From: Chaenocephalus aceratus | Taxonomy: Eukaryota > Chordata > Actinopteri > Perciformes > Channichthyidae | Direction: 5' to 3' | DNA length: 64,000 bases | Assembly: GCA_023974075.1 (NCBI GenBank) | Contig: CM043787.1 | Coordinates: 33,389,718 to 33,453,717 of the forward strand | Shown here: one piece after another, positions 25,254-44,752 of the stretch | How the letters are laid out: each line of letters starts with the position of its first letter | How positions within the stretch are numbered: the first letter of the stretch is position 1 | Program-made: the position numbers and the translations under genes | The notes under the pieces: generated by a model | Told to the model about the DNA's origin: nothing | Databases searched by the model: none | Seen by the model: only the letters and a program-made list of their open reading frames with translations

Positions 25254-25311
25254 AACTATAGGTTACTTACGTAACCCCAGTTTCAGAGTAACATGAAGTG
25301 AGATGTCTCAC
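25254..25311 (+). repeat. DIRS terminal inverted repeat, left copy
   Basis: 58 bp including GGTTACTTACGTAACCCC and ATGAAGTGAGATGTCTCAC. It is the reverse complement, with one mismatch, of 26197-26254. DIRS-type retrotransposons carry such split or inverted terminal repeats instead of LTRs. Confidence 0.75.
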
Positions 25312-25336
25312 CAGACGGCCCTCCTTGATATGGTCA

Positions 25337-26027
25337 GTGTTGCCAACTCCTTAGTAAGAAAAGTAGCTATTGGCTGTCCAAAATGTCGCCAGAAGTCGCT
25401 AAATGACGTCGTCGTCTAATTTGCATATCATGTAATGGCGGCTGTAGAAGAAAGCATGGTAGAGGGGAGTACAAAAAACGTTCCCAACCCTTCAAGGATC
25501 AAAACTTGAAACCACCGGAGTTAAATCCAGACGACAGTAGATCAGAAATATCTCTATTCTGCAATGTAAAATTACTTTTTTGCTTTCCCGTCTTAAGCAG
25601 AACATAACTCAGAATGTATTTTTATAGTGTGAAAGTGAGTGAAGAAACATTTACATTTTACATTTAAATCCCGCTCAAAACCAGGACAGCTTGGCAGTTG
25701 GCGCATGTGCACTTCATTTGCAGTCTCGACGCGGGGGAGTGTGGTTGTCTCCTCGCTGCTCTCTCTGACTGCAGCAGCAGCAGCAGCTCTGCTGCCGCCA
25801 GGCAACTGTCAGTCTGAGCGCCTGTGAGTACTATGGGAGGGAGGCGGGGCTCACGGCAGCTCGTTAACTGCAGAACAATACGTGAGTCGCCAAACACTAG
25901 AAAAGTCGCTAATAACACCATTATAAATCGTTAGAATAGTCGTTAGTCGCTTTTGACACAAATAAGTCGCCGGAGGGTTTGGAAATCCGCCAAATTTAAC
26001 GACAAAGTCACCAAGTTGGCAACACTG
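25337..26027. mobile_element. hAT-type non-autonomous transposon
   Basis: Ends CAGTGTTGCCAACT (left) and CAGTGTTGCCAACT (reverse complement of the right) bound 691 bp. The flanking 8-mers are GATATGGT (25329-25336) and GCTATGGT (26028-26035), an 8-bp target duplication with one mismatch, as made by hAT transposases. The interior repeats AGTCGCT-type motifs and has no transposase frame. It is inserted between the two DIRS terminal repeats. Confidence 0.75.
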
Positions 26028-26196
26028 GCTATGGTGAAGCGAGAAGAGGTGCTTATTTTGAATGACGCATGCGTTGTGGCGCAAGCTACTTATAGGGGGT
26101 GAATTCCCTGACGCTGACGTCAAGATCACCAGCCAATCAGGATTGGCATAATGAGATTGATGCTTCCGTTTGCTCCGCGATGAGGCGCATCCCATA

Positions 26197-26254
26197 GTGA
26201 GACATCTCACTTCATGTTACTCTGATACTGGGGTTACGTAAGTAACCTATAGTT
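26197..26254 (-). repeat. DIRS terminal inverted repeat, right copy
   Basis: Inverse-complementary to 25254-25311 with one mismatch. It is preceded by CATCCCATAGTGAGACATC, which also occurs as a direct copy at 25216-25232 and fits the complex termini of DIRS elements. It marks the approximate right edge of the element. Confidence 0.75.
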
Positions 26255-29200
26255 TTCCCACTTCCTCTGAGGGGACAGCACGGAGGGGGGGCATAAAGAA
26301 AGACCTGCACCAGCGTCATCCACGCTGGCGTTACTGTTATCACTGGCTCAGTGTCATTTCATTTGACCAAATGTCTTTACATATACATTTAATAGATTGT
26401 ATTATTATCCACCTTTTTGTTTTCTGTCCTTTTATTTAAAAACATTCTTTGAGACTTCATCTTCTGGTTCAAATTTCAATAAATGTAATTTGTATAATCA
26501 CTCTTTTGTCTTTATTCTACATGAAAATGTTAGAGATGCCATTCAAATCTGTTGATTATTCATATCTTCCTCAGGCTAGGAATAGTATGTCGAATTTTTA
26601 CATTTTCCTCACAGGATATAGAATGAAACAACACTGGTTTTATCCATTGTGTATGAATGCTTCAGCTCTTCAGACCAACATAGTAAGATGTGAGCATGTT
26701 CCTAATTGTGTTGGTATGCTGGTCTGTTTCATAAAGCAAATCTGCCACTTTTATATTGCAGAATTTGTTCAATTAAAGCAGTCTTTAATGGTTTGTCCTA
26801 AACATAGCAATATATGCTTTTGAAATGTAACTTGTCTTTGAAAAATAATAGTATACAGTTTATATTGTGCATCACCTTTAGCTTAAAAATACATAGATGT
26901 GTTTTTTTAATCTATAAAATAAATAGACACTTTATCAATCCCAAATTGGGAAATTATTTAACAGCAGCAGTGTGTTCAGGTATTACAATATTTAATGTTG
27001 GAACAAAGTATAAACTACACATCACAAGTATAATGCACAGCAATCCATAAGATAAGTCCAATATGTTCATGAAAACTCCCCAGGAGACACCAACAATAAT
27101 GTGGCCGAGTGGACTCCGGAGTTTGCTGCATGAGTTGCACTGTATGATCTGTGGTGTAGTGGTCTGTCAATCAAAAGCTGAGTAGCCAATGGGGACGCAC
27201 CCCTGAAAGAACTGAAAACAAAAACCTATGTTAAAACAAAGAAAAAATACTCATAGTTTACATGATTACACAAATGATTTGTTTGCAACTTATAGTTTTA
27301 TTTTTGAAATTGATTTTATTTTGCTTGACTTAGTTTTTCTTTTAAACTCATAGTTTTTCTTTATTCTGAGAAAGTGTTGCTTTATCTTTATGATACAAAA
27401 CTAATCCCATAGATACTTCACTTCTTATTGTAAGCCTAAAACAGAAAGGTAACAGTTGAACCAGAATCATGCTTGCACTTCAATAAACATATGTTAATTA
27501 TTGGGACATTAAAAGCCAATTTACACATTTTCTTTGCCTAACAATAGCTACAATATGTCAGTAACACGTCACCTGCCCAAGAAATTACTGAAAGGCACAA
27601 AGCCATTACAAATATTTCAAAAATAAAGAACAATGTGCCATCTAGTGGTTTTTTAAATGAAATATATTTCTACATTTTTGAATAGGGATTTATTTTTACA
27701 CAAAAACATGGTAAACAAAAACATGTCCAGTGTTTCCCCCACTAATAAAAGCCCTCTAAAAATAGATTGAATGGATCTAGATCTGGTTAACTCAATGTAC
27801 TCTCTAACTCTGTCAGGCTGTCCCTGCTTGAGTAAGCCAATCAGCTGCTGACGCCAGTGTTGTGATGGTTGCGTCAATAAACTGATTTCCACTGCTGTAT
27901 TCACACAACCATGGAGATCATTGTTTAAGACCTGCTCTTTTTTTGGTAGGAAGTGCGCTAAGATACCAAGGTGAAAAGGGATTGTCAGGAACAACTGAAA
28001 AATAACCATCAGGAATTATTATTATTTTTTATATAAATTGTTAGATACTTTCTTTTGGCTTTTTAGAATCAGAACTTTTTTGGGGGTGAATAATTAAATT
28101 GGTTACCATGACACTGTATAGAACAGCTTAAAACAGACATGAAAAGTGTAAGCGAGAGGGGACGGTCAGAAGAAAAGGGCCTTAGGTCGGATTCAAACCC
28201 GGGCCACTGCAAAAGTGCTCTACCAGGTTAGCTACCTGGGCACTCCTTATTTACACAATTTATGGCACTGCTTATTGTCCCGCTGTTTATATTTTCTATT
28301 GTCGAGAGGAGACAAAGAAAGATAATTATTTAGTCTGACAATACTGCTGTCAATCAAAATGATACAGACTCACAGCTAAAGAGTCAATCTTCTGTTGACA
28401 AGTCTGTAAGTACCCTGATAACCTGAGCTGACAGGATTAGCGTCGTAATCACATACTCAGTCAGGTTAGTGACAGTGGGCCCCTGCTGCTCATGACAGCA
28501 GCAGTAAATCTGGGCCTTCTTCTCAGTGTGAGGAGTTCAGGAATGCTTTACTGCAAGACTAATTATTCTGCTCTGCGAATATATCACAGAAAGTGATTTC
28601 ATCTGTCTGTCTGAGTTTTAATTGACTTGCATTTTAAATAGAATACATGTATGCAAATATAGAGACACTTACTTTTGCCATGATGATGCACACTGACGGG
28701 GTAAGGTCTATCTCAGATGGGAGACTGTAGTAAGAGACACAACATAAATCCAGGTGTTACGGTTTGAAACAAATAAGACATCCAAGTGAAAACTGTCGGT
28801 TATTTGTAAACATTTTGTCTATCCAATTAAAAGGGCACCCCTCACTGTTGCATGTCTTGTATTAGCTAAATGTCCTGCAAATGAACAGAACATTCACAAG
28901 AGGGCAAGATGAGTCCCAAAGAAAGAAGAGACATAACAGGGAAACAGTTATATTTCACATATTGACCAATTTGTTAAACAATTTCTTCTATATCCATCAA
29001 TAATTGTAATGCTAAAGTAGTGAAAGAGAAACAAATCACCATAATGGCTGAGCTCTTTATTTGTTAGGCTGATGTTGTTTTAAAAAGTTGCGGCAACGAA
29101 AGAGTTAAGGGTGGAGGGATGAGCACTGCAGGGTGGTGGATGAGATTTCATCTACTCAAGTCATAACAAGAGCACAGCATGACTTGGATGTTTCTTTAAA

Positions 29201-29743
29201 GGAACATGTGCACATTTGATACAGACTTGAGAGACAGCAGAGCCTCAGGAGGTGAGTACGCTTATTTGACATAATGTTAGTCTCTAGGGTGACCACTGAT
29301 GATTGACAATGAAAATATCACTTACATTAGGTTTGTCTGTCTTCTTAACCTACATTTAGCCAAATCTAATTTTTAAGTAATAATTTACGCAGTTTCGTTG
29401 TACTGTCTGTGAGATCTTTTTGATATGATTTGATTCGATTTATTTCCGATATATACAACAATAATAGAAAAATGTAACATGACAATCATTATACAATACA
29501 AAATTAATCAGGGTCAAATTGATATAAACAAATATTACTGATTCTAAATTATGTATAAATAAATAAATAAATGTAGTTACTGGTAACTAGTTTATTTGTA
29601 TAAATATTAAAAACATATTCATCAATGCAATTAAAAACCCTGCATCTAGACTTACAGGAAATGTGTCGGACTGTAGAGGAGTGAGGGGTGCTGCTTTGCA
29701 TTCATTGGTGAATTCCTTTGTTTTTATGTTTACTCTTCCCCAG
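26255..29743. other. Gap between DIRS remnant and exon-like pair
   Basis: AT-rich sequence without a supported gene. It contains a LINE-tail-like piece near 26920-27190 (CAATCCCAAATTGGGAAATT), a hAT-like end motif CAGTGTTTCCCC at 27727, a tRNA-derived SINE (28136-28246) and a LINE-like fragment near 29430-29530. A segment ending CCTCAGGAG|GTGAGTACG at 29249 looks like a noncoding exon donor but has no assigned gene. Confidence 0.4.
28136..28246 (-). mobile_element. tRNA-derived SINE fragment
   Basis: On the minus strand, TAGCTAACCTGGTAGAGCA (complement of 28216-28234) resembles a pol III A box, and GGGTTTGAATCC (complement of 28189-28200) is a near-consensus B box. These are followed by GACCTAAGGCCCTTTTCTTC and a CCCCTCTC stretch, as in the common teleost tRNA-related SINEs. 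The anticodon arm and acceptor pairing are not tRNA-like, so it is not a functional tRNA gene. Confidence 0.65.
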
Positions 29744-29947
29744 GCCCTGGCCGCTGAGAAAGATGAGAAGAGGAGACACGCCCCTTTTACAGCAGGAGTC
29801 AAGTCCTTGCTTGGGAAAGAGTGAGCTTCCTTATTTTCTTAGTCTCATCCCTGTCTCTCTGTAATGTAAATGGCTTTCTCTTCTGTTGTTGACTTTTCTT
29901 TCAGATATGACTTTGACAAAGAGCCAACTTGGGTGTACAGCCATTAA
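29744..29947 (+). pseudogene. Unassigned pair of exon-like segments ending in a stop codon
   Basis: Segment 29744-29820 follows TACTCTTCCCCAG and ends AAAGA|GTGAGC. Segment 29905-29947 follows GACTTTTCTTTCAG and reaches TAA. Spliced, they read EKDEKRRHAPFTAGVKSLLG and then KEYDFDKEPTWVYSH, phase-consistent and coding-looking. I do not recognise the protein, and no upstream exon with a start codon was found. It could be the 3' end of an unknown small gene or a relic of a lost one. Confidence that it is expressed is low. Confidence 0.3.
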
Positions 29948-30274
29948 CAACAGTGACATATCTGGGAAAAGATAAAAAAAAAGACAAGATAAAGACAGCA
30001 AAATACAGAGAGCTGAGTCTGAGATACAGTAGGGCTATGAGTGGTTGGGTAATGGACATTTATTTTGATCAGAGTGAGCACCATTAAGATACTTCCCACA
30101 TTAGTGCCAAATAACGCCTTCTGCAGAGAGAGACTATAACTGCATTTCTCAGCCATCTGATCCGATCTTTTCTAAACCAGACACTTAGTCCACTGAGAGA
30201 AAGTCTCCTGTGAATGCTGGATAATAGTTGTTATTTCCTGTGTAACTGGGGTGACAAGTTTGGGAGTGACAATT

Positions 30275-30282
30275 CATTATTA

Positions 30283-30319
<37 letters not shown>

Positions 30320-30320
30320 G
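30275..30320. repeat. (ATT)n microsatellite
   Basis: About fifteen ATT/TTA units in a row, the first interrupted. A second short run lies at about 30429-30450. Confidence 0.85.
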
Positions 30321-30410
30321 TTGTAACATTGTTCATGCTGCCCCGCTTGGCCAGGTCGCTCTTGAAAAATAAATGTTAATCTCAATGAGACTTTTACCTG
30401 GTCAAATAAA
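30310..30410 (+). repeat. LINE 3'-tail-like fragment
   Basis: GCTTGGCCAGGTCGCTCTTG followed by TTAATCTCAATGAGAC and ACCTGGTCAAATAAAGG is a tail I recognise from abundant teleost non-LTR elements. The clade is uncertain. Confidence 0.5.
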
Positions 30411-31316
30411 GGATATATACATATATATAATTATTATTATTATTATTACTCTGCTGGTTAAACAGCACAAGAACCAAAATGCTAAAATATTGTTCTCACC
30501 ATTTATGTAAACAATCAGTCTGGCCACTGACCACTAGTAAATAGCTCGGAAGCAAGTATAGAAATAGAAATAAAATTCATTATGCAGCTCTGTATCATGT
30601 AAAGATAACACATTGGAGGTATTTGTCTTTGCCTTCACACAAATTGGATTAGTAATCTGAGAGTGTAAAGTAGGATAATACATTCTGAGGGCAATTGTTT
30701 CCCTTTAGAAAGACTTTTGCTAGGAAATCCAAACTGGATTTGTTTGTTTTTTTGGTTGTCAGAGCCTAGAAAAAACAGAGCTAAGAAGAAAGGGAATAAC
30801 AGATATGAAGGGGCAACTGAGAATGTTCTCAGACTTCACACCCAGTTTACTGGAGGTTCACTAAAGAAAATAATGATCGTAACATATGACTTAGTGAATA
30901 CAAATGGCATATGACGAATACCTGGTTGTGAAGCCTCTTCGCCACAGAGGTAGAGAGTTTTCTCTCTACTTTGTGTGCACACTGAGTTCTTGTGTGATTG
31001 TGTCTGAAGGAGGGGGGTGGGGGGGGCAGTAAAAGAGAGAGCAAGAGATTAATAGAGCAGAAAGCAGCAGGCTCTGTCCACTCTGAGTGTGGCCCTCTCT
31101 TTGTTGACAGCCTGTTTTGACTTAGTCTCAGGATTAGTAGCTCTGTCGACAGAAGGCCACTTGCTCCTTAAAATAGAGAGAGATATGCAGTAAGGACAAC
31201 ACAACTATAACTGTATGCCTCTGTAGACTCATAGATTGACTGGGTCAGACCCAGGTAGATGAAATTGCCACTAAATGTGTACAGTGCTTCCCTCTACAAC
31301 GACAACACCCCCAGAT

Positions 31317-39400
<8,084 letters not shown>

Positions 39401-40244
39401 AACGGACCTCACATTAGACAGAATCCAAGCATGCTGAGTTCTCAGTAATCACATTTAACTTCATTTTGAAAAGGGCCAAAGAGTACCTGTGATGATAAAA
39501 TGAAACTATAATATCCTTACAATTTAACAACAATTCTTAGCCTGTGACAAGTTGATTAGCAGCATGCTTTGGATGACTCATGGCACTTTGGTCCTCAAAG
39601 GTTTAGACAAAACCGTTTGAGGGCCAAGCCCACTATGTATACGCAATTGTAACTTGCACTATATTTTATGAAGGGGGTTATGTCATAGAAACGTACAGTT
39701 GACATTTATTTTAAGTTACTGTATACACTGTACATCAGACACGAGAACACTTAAGGTTGAGAGAGCATTACTCAAAGCTTGGGGAGACTCTGGGGAGATA
39801 ACAGATGATGTCTGGTACATTTCCTCTGTCTCACTTAAATAGCCTGTCTTAAAATGATTTGGAAAGATATCAATATTTGTTTTTTGGGAGATTTCCAAAG
39901 AGACAAGTCCCTTTTAATGCTTGAAGTTGTTGTTGAAATGCTGCATTAACACATGTGTTTGTTATATAAAGCACTATACTAAAATGAATAACAAGTATTC
40001 AGTCTTCACAATGATTGCATCGCACACATTGCCTTCTAGTGGCTGAACTGCACCATTTAATAACATCAGAGGGCTGAAAAAGCACACACATACATAACAT
40101 TTACAAAATAAAACCTTAACCTTAAAGGCCACTCTTTCACAGAACTTAAAAAAAAAAAACAAGGGGACAATCGTTGTTCTAAAAAAGATTATTACATGGT
40201 AGAAGTCCATTGATGGCTTCTTAAAGATATCTCATCAGAAATGT
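39401..40244. other. Convergent 3' ends of ampd3 and lyve1
   Basis: 844 bp shared by the 3' UTRs of two convergent genes. No consensus AATAAA is clearly placed for either gene, so the UTR ends are not assigned and the transcripts could overlap. Confidence 0.45.
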
Positions 40245-42748
40245 TTAACTTGCATTTTCTTCCACTTCTATTCTCTCATCTTCTATTCTCTCATCTTCCA
40301 TTCTCTCATCTTCCATTCTCTCATCTTCCATTCTCTCATCTTCCTGAGCAGCCTCCTCGGTTTTCTCGGTTTTCTCCTCAGATGTCCACTCCACCGTCTG
40401 GATGTACTCTTCTGCCTGCTTAATGTCTGTGCTCACTGCTCGACTTCTTCTCCTTTTCACAGAGAGAAAGAAACAAATCATACAATGCACTTGATTTAAT
40501 ATGATCTACCCAAAATGTTATACGAAAGGAGGATGCTTTCACTTATCAGTTTATTCCATGCTTTTAAGTGATGATATACAATGTAGCTTCTTTGAGTAAT
40601 GCTATTGTATATCGAGCTCACTAAAGACAAATTCAACCCAGATAGCATCATCAAAACACCAACAATCTCTCTTTAAGCCTCAGTTTTATAAAGAGTTTGC
40701 TCATAGGAAAACTACTCACAGTTTTATGAATGCAAGGATGATTATTGCGATAAGGAAAAGTCCACAAGTTGAGGTGATGAGTATTGCCTTTGCTGGAACG
40801 ATAAAACATAAAAGGGAAAATATATAAGTAATTCATAACAACCACATTTAGAATAGAATAATGTATTGTCATTATACAGGTACAATGAGATAGTAGAGCT
40901 ACTCCTTTTTTTAAGGTGCCATCAAAAAACAAACAAGAGACGTACAACAGTCAGGAGAAGACAACATACAAAATAAAAAAGTATAGTATGAACTCAATAC
41001 GTCAAAAAGTCAACAGTATTAATTCCCTTGTGAACAAAATGCTCGTACCTCCAGCAGAGCTTTGTGAGCCGCCCACAAACGGGGCTGGTTCTGCCCTGAA
41101 ATCTATGGTAGGGGTTGAGGAGGAAGAGGAAAGGATGGAGGAAGACGTAGAGTGCGAGGTCGGGCTTGAGCTTGCTGCTCTCGAAGAAGACTGAGTTTGC
41201 CCCGAGAAATCCGTCCTGTCCGAAGGGCTATCAGTGGTTGCATCCTTCAATTGTGTAGTGGCTTCTGTGCATGTACACGAAGACCATGAGAGATACGATA
41301 AGAGTTAGTGCATGCCATTTGATAAATGTATGTTGACTAGAAATTCCTTCTGCCTCCCTTATGGAACTAGGTACTGATAGCGATATCCTTGGGGACAGGG
41401 GTCTTGTCTTGTTTAGTCTATGAACAATTGTGGAGGGTTAAACAAACCTATACTGTTTTATGATATCTAATCCAACAATTAATTATCATGAATTGTGGAG
41501 CAAAGTATTTTTCTATTCAGAATCAGAATGCCCTTATTCGTCCCACAGAGAATAAATAAGTAAAGAGATGGGTATTAAACAAGTTTTGTAAGATGATAAA
41601 AAAGAATGCAGATGAACCCTGAATAGAATAGAATAGAATAGAATCTTTTATTGTCACAGGTACAATGAGATGTTACAGGATTTGCATTTTGAAAAGTATT
41701 TTTTTTTACTTTTATTTTTTTATTATATTTTGTATTATATCATAACTTAATTTTTTTTTTTCAACATATGTAACATTAAGCTGTCTGTGGCTCTTTCCTG
41801 CTGTAACGATGCACATGTCCCCTCTGTGGGACTAATAAAGGTATTCTGATTTTGATTCTGATGAGTAGGGCTACTCCTTTTTTTAAGGTGCCATCAAAAA
41901 TACAAAAAACAAACAAGAGACGTACAACATTCAGGAGAAGACAACATACAAACAACAAGCTTTCATACTTCAAAATGCAGATAAAGTTGAATATAGTCCA
42001 AATATAAATTGTGTCCCTATGCAAAGGACCTTTCATCGACACTAATGGAAGTGAATACCTTCTGATGTATGATTTTTTGATGGACAGGATGATTGATATC
42101 TTCAATTAACAGTTGTCTCTTACTATTAGGCGTAAAGCACTGTGAAATGTTTAATGAAAACATTCAAATATGTCCTACCTGATTCATCGAAACAAAACAC
42201 ATCCAACTTCTTTGTAACATCGACTCGCCATGTCACCAAGCCCGTCTTGTTTTGTCCACAATTAGGAATGGCCTTGACGCGGGGAACGACTGCTAAATGT
42301 TCATCAATCCATCCATATCTGAGAAAAAACATAAACAGAACATCAGGCAATTTTCATTAAACTCCACTTATATGACTGAGGTGATCACTCTTCTCTGGTC
42401 TCACCTGCATGTTTCGAGACCTCGAGTGAGAGCGTCCTGCACTTGTGCCTTTGAGGCGATGTTCACTCCGAGGGACAAGCAGAGGCTCCGAGCATCAGAG
42501 GCATTATAGGAGTACTGAGGCTGGTTCAGGTAATTTAAGTCACTAACCTGAAATACTCCAGCAACACTTTGATCTTTCCCTGGAAAAACTGGATACAAAT
42601 AACTTGAAGTTATTAAAAAACGAGATCAGATTTGACAAATGAGTAAATAGTGCTTGATAAACTTACCTCTGATGTGGCTTGAGTCAATGTTTTGATCAGA
42701 GATGACTGAAGTAAATGACAACACTAAAGTGAAGCAGAGCCAGATCAT
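40245..42748 (-). CDS. lyve1: LYVE1, lymphatic endothelial hyaluronan receptor
   Basis: Six coding exons in transcript order: 42748-42667, 42579-42405, 42318-42179, 41264-41049, 40792-40720 and 40452-40245. They give 297 residues with consistent phases (human about 322). The signal peptide is about residues 1-17 (MIWLCFTLVLSFTSVIS). The Link domain (about 30-130) has the four cysteines in SLCLSLGV, GLETCRYGW, IPNCGQN and VFCFDE, plus CRYGW, as in human LYVE1. A Ser/Thr-rich, probably O-glycosylated stalk (about 133-204) precedes one transmembrane helix (ILITSTCGLFLIAIIILAF). The cytoplasmic tail has RRRSRAVSTD and an acidic five-residue tandem repeat. It binds hyaluronan on lymphatic endothelium and macrophages. 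CD44 is the nearest alternative, but the exon layout, tail and ampd3/irag1 neighbours fit lyve1. Confidence 0.93.
40266..40340 (-). repeat. 15-bp coding minisatellite in lyve1 last exon
   Basis: Five tandem copies of TTCYATTCTCTCATC (plus strand), which encode (D/E)-rich five-residue units read as EDERM or EDERI on the minus strand. The two units nearest the stop carry the T variant (Ile), the other three the C variant (Met). Confidence 0.9.
40847..40971. repeat. Interspersed repeat copy in lyve1 intron 4
   Basis: ACAGGTACAATGAGAT, then GCTACTCCTTTTTTTAAGG and GAGACGTACAAC, occur here and again, split, at 41645-41675 and 41865-41952 in intron 3. They are probably two insertions of one retroelement family. 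Confidence 0.6.
41265..42178 (-). other. lyve1 intron 3 with nested retroelement fragments
   Basis: Contains (GAATA)n at 41621-41644 and a LINE-like tail GACTAATAAAGGTATTCTGA with TTTTGATTCTGATG (about 41830-41864). It also holds the second copy of the repeat seen at 40847-40971. No extra exon is recognised. Confidence 0.55.
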
Positions 42749-42836
42749 ATTTATGACCGGTCAGAGTTGAGTTGAATGAATGCAGCGGGATGACAAGTGA
42801 TGCACGGTTTATGCGCCTCTGAGCCAAATGACAGGG

Positions 42837-42843
42837 TTAAATA
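42837..42843 (-). promoter_or_regulatory. Possible lyve1 TATA-like element
   Basis: TATTTAA on the minus strand lies about 90 bp upstream of the lyve1 start codon, which would allow a short 5' UTR. No start-site evidence supports it beyond spacing. Confidence 0.3.
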
Positions 42844-44752
42844 GGGCTGATTTTGTCCACTGGGGTGTGTGGACTCTGCCTTTGCCAGATAGTAGAGGAA
42901 AAGGAAAAGGGAAGTGCCTCTCATGGGTCACATCAAGAGCCATCATATGTTCTAGGAGCAGGGCCCAGGAGACAGAGAGATTAAACTAATATGTCAACAT
43001 GAGATAAAGCCACAGAAATGCAGTGAATTCATGTTCAAGGAGTAATTCAATAATGATCTAAACAGGGTTGCTATTTGCCATAAAGTTTTTCAGTGAAAGA
43101 AAAAGTGTTACATTTTTTGTATGATTCAAGTGACAATACAGCTTGTCCTCAGTCATTTGAAATGTTTCTGACATCTGACACTGGGCACCCCCTCCTAATG
43201 ACTTCCTCCCGAGGGAATTGCTCAGTGATGAACATGCTTCTGATCTCTGGTATCCTCTCATGAGCCTTTGGCACACGACAACATCCCACTTCCACAAAAA
43301 CATCTCCACACAGGCCCTGACGGCAGGAAATGACGCAGAGCTTACGAACATGCAGCAGTGTTTTTCTAAGATGTGAGATGTCAATGAGGGCATAATAAAT
43401 TACAACTGGGCGCTTTACGGAAAAGTACAGATGCTAAGCTTCTCTTAAGGCGTTTGCGTTTCTGTTGGTTCATATAATGAGTTTTATCACATTACATTAA
43501 ATGGTTTCCTGAGTCAGGAAAAGTAAGAACAGACATGTTAGTGAGGGAACAAATATTATTGGCATAGAATGGATCAGGACCATCATTCATTTTATTATTT
43601 ACACCTGTGCTTTTCCTAATTTGAAATATGAAAAATGCTGACTAATTTAAGATGGTATGCCTTGCTGGTATAATCCAAAATTCAGTAATTACCAGTAGGA
43701 GGGGCTATTTCTTGGCTAAGTGAACCTTTATTACATAATGCAGCCATACTGTAAGTAGACAGGAAAGAGGGACTCTCCGTACATTAGTATATTGGGCAGC
43801 TGCTCTACCAGTACTTTTGTTTTTTTTAAATTGGGTTTGGTCTTGCTAAACAAATAACCAAAACATAGAGTAAATATTAGACTTACAGCAGGTAGCCATA
43901 GGCACATCATGTTTTCCCCAAAAAATGTGATGGAAAAAGATGGAATTTAGCGACAATCTGCTTTAGTGCATCCTACATTATATCTCGCATTAGAAATCAC
44001 TACAATCTGCTTTCAGGCACCTTTATTTAAAAGGTGAAGTGGCAGAGCATAACATCCACAAAGAACAAACAACACAGGTAGGCACACATGTGCAAAGAAG
44101 ATACAAATAAGACTCATGCCATCTAATCAAAGAAAATCTTTCAGTGCTCTGAAGACACAATACAAGATGGCACAACGTGGACCATCAGCTGCAAAATATT
44201 GCACTTTTGAATGTGTGTAAAGTATTTAAATACACATTATAGAAATTGAACAAAAACATTAAAACATTCCTTTACTTTCTAAATCTTTAAATATTAATTC
44301 AAAGTCTCTCAGCGGCATTATTATCTATTGGACCTGAGAGAATATACTTAAACATTAGAGTGCAGATACAAATATTCACTTTTTCTACAGCGGCATTAAT
44401 GGAAAGTACCCAAACCAGACGATATTCTCACTTATTAATCTAATTTAAATATATATTATCACACTGTATAATTGGTCCCTAAACAACACTCCTCTTTTTT
44501 ATCGCTGCGTCAAACAATCTGACAAGTCTTCAATTGAAATAAAATCATAACTGAATTCTATTTACTAAGACAGAGGCAACATGATCCAAAAAGCCTCCCA
44601 AAACATCTTAGCCCCTCGAGAGTCAGAGTCATGGATTCAAGTGAGTCCAATGTGAAGATATGGTGAACTGACAGATGGATCACCGCCTCGGTTTTCTGTG
44701 ATGGTGTTCTTTGGTTGTTCTGCTACACTCAGTCCAAAGATCTCGTCCCTGC
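42844..44752. other. Gap between lyve1 5' end and irag1 3' end
   Basis: About 1.9 kb holding the lyve1 promoter side and the irag1 3' UTR (both minus strand). A possible irag1 polyadenylation hexamer is the complement of TTTATT near 44023. The 111-codon frame at 43058-43393 has no recognisable domain. Confidence 0.45.

Larger units (their letters stand above)
22263..26254 (+). mobile_element. DIRS-type (tyrosine recombinase) retrotransposon, degenerate, with two nested DNA transposons
   Basis: Protein remnants match fish DIRS elements: an RNase H segment (VVTTDACLTGWGG, RTDNTTTISYINRQGG), then GADLLSRGTPLY, VDLFASKDNAQ | CQLFFSMRDLNAPLGVDALA, LIAPHWPAMYWLAEI, and a recombinase-like tail (ALRTYRDRSG, KGKPVTKQRFSHC). 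The 3' side has the split inverted terminal repeats expected of DIRS elements, at 25254-25311 and 26197-26254, containing GGTTACTTACGTAACCCC. The gag and reverse transcriptase regions are absent, so the copy is 5'-truncated. It carries frameshifts. A 1.5-kb element at 22813-24333 and a hAT at 25337-26027 are inserted in it. Confidence 0.8.

Noticed and set aside
27653..28009. 118-codon minus-strand frame with WRQQLIGLLKQGQPDRVREY
   Set aside because: It is partly protein-like but matches no family I know. Only a hAT-like end motif (CAGTGTTTCCCC) lies inside it, so it may be an old transposon fragment.
28136..28246. Possible tRNA gene (A and B boxes on the minus strand)
   Set aside because: No closed cloverleaf or acceptor stem, and the downstream GACCTAAGGCCC sequence matches a SINE body.
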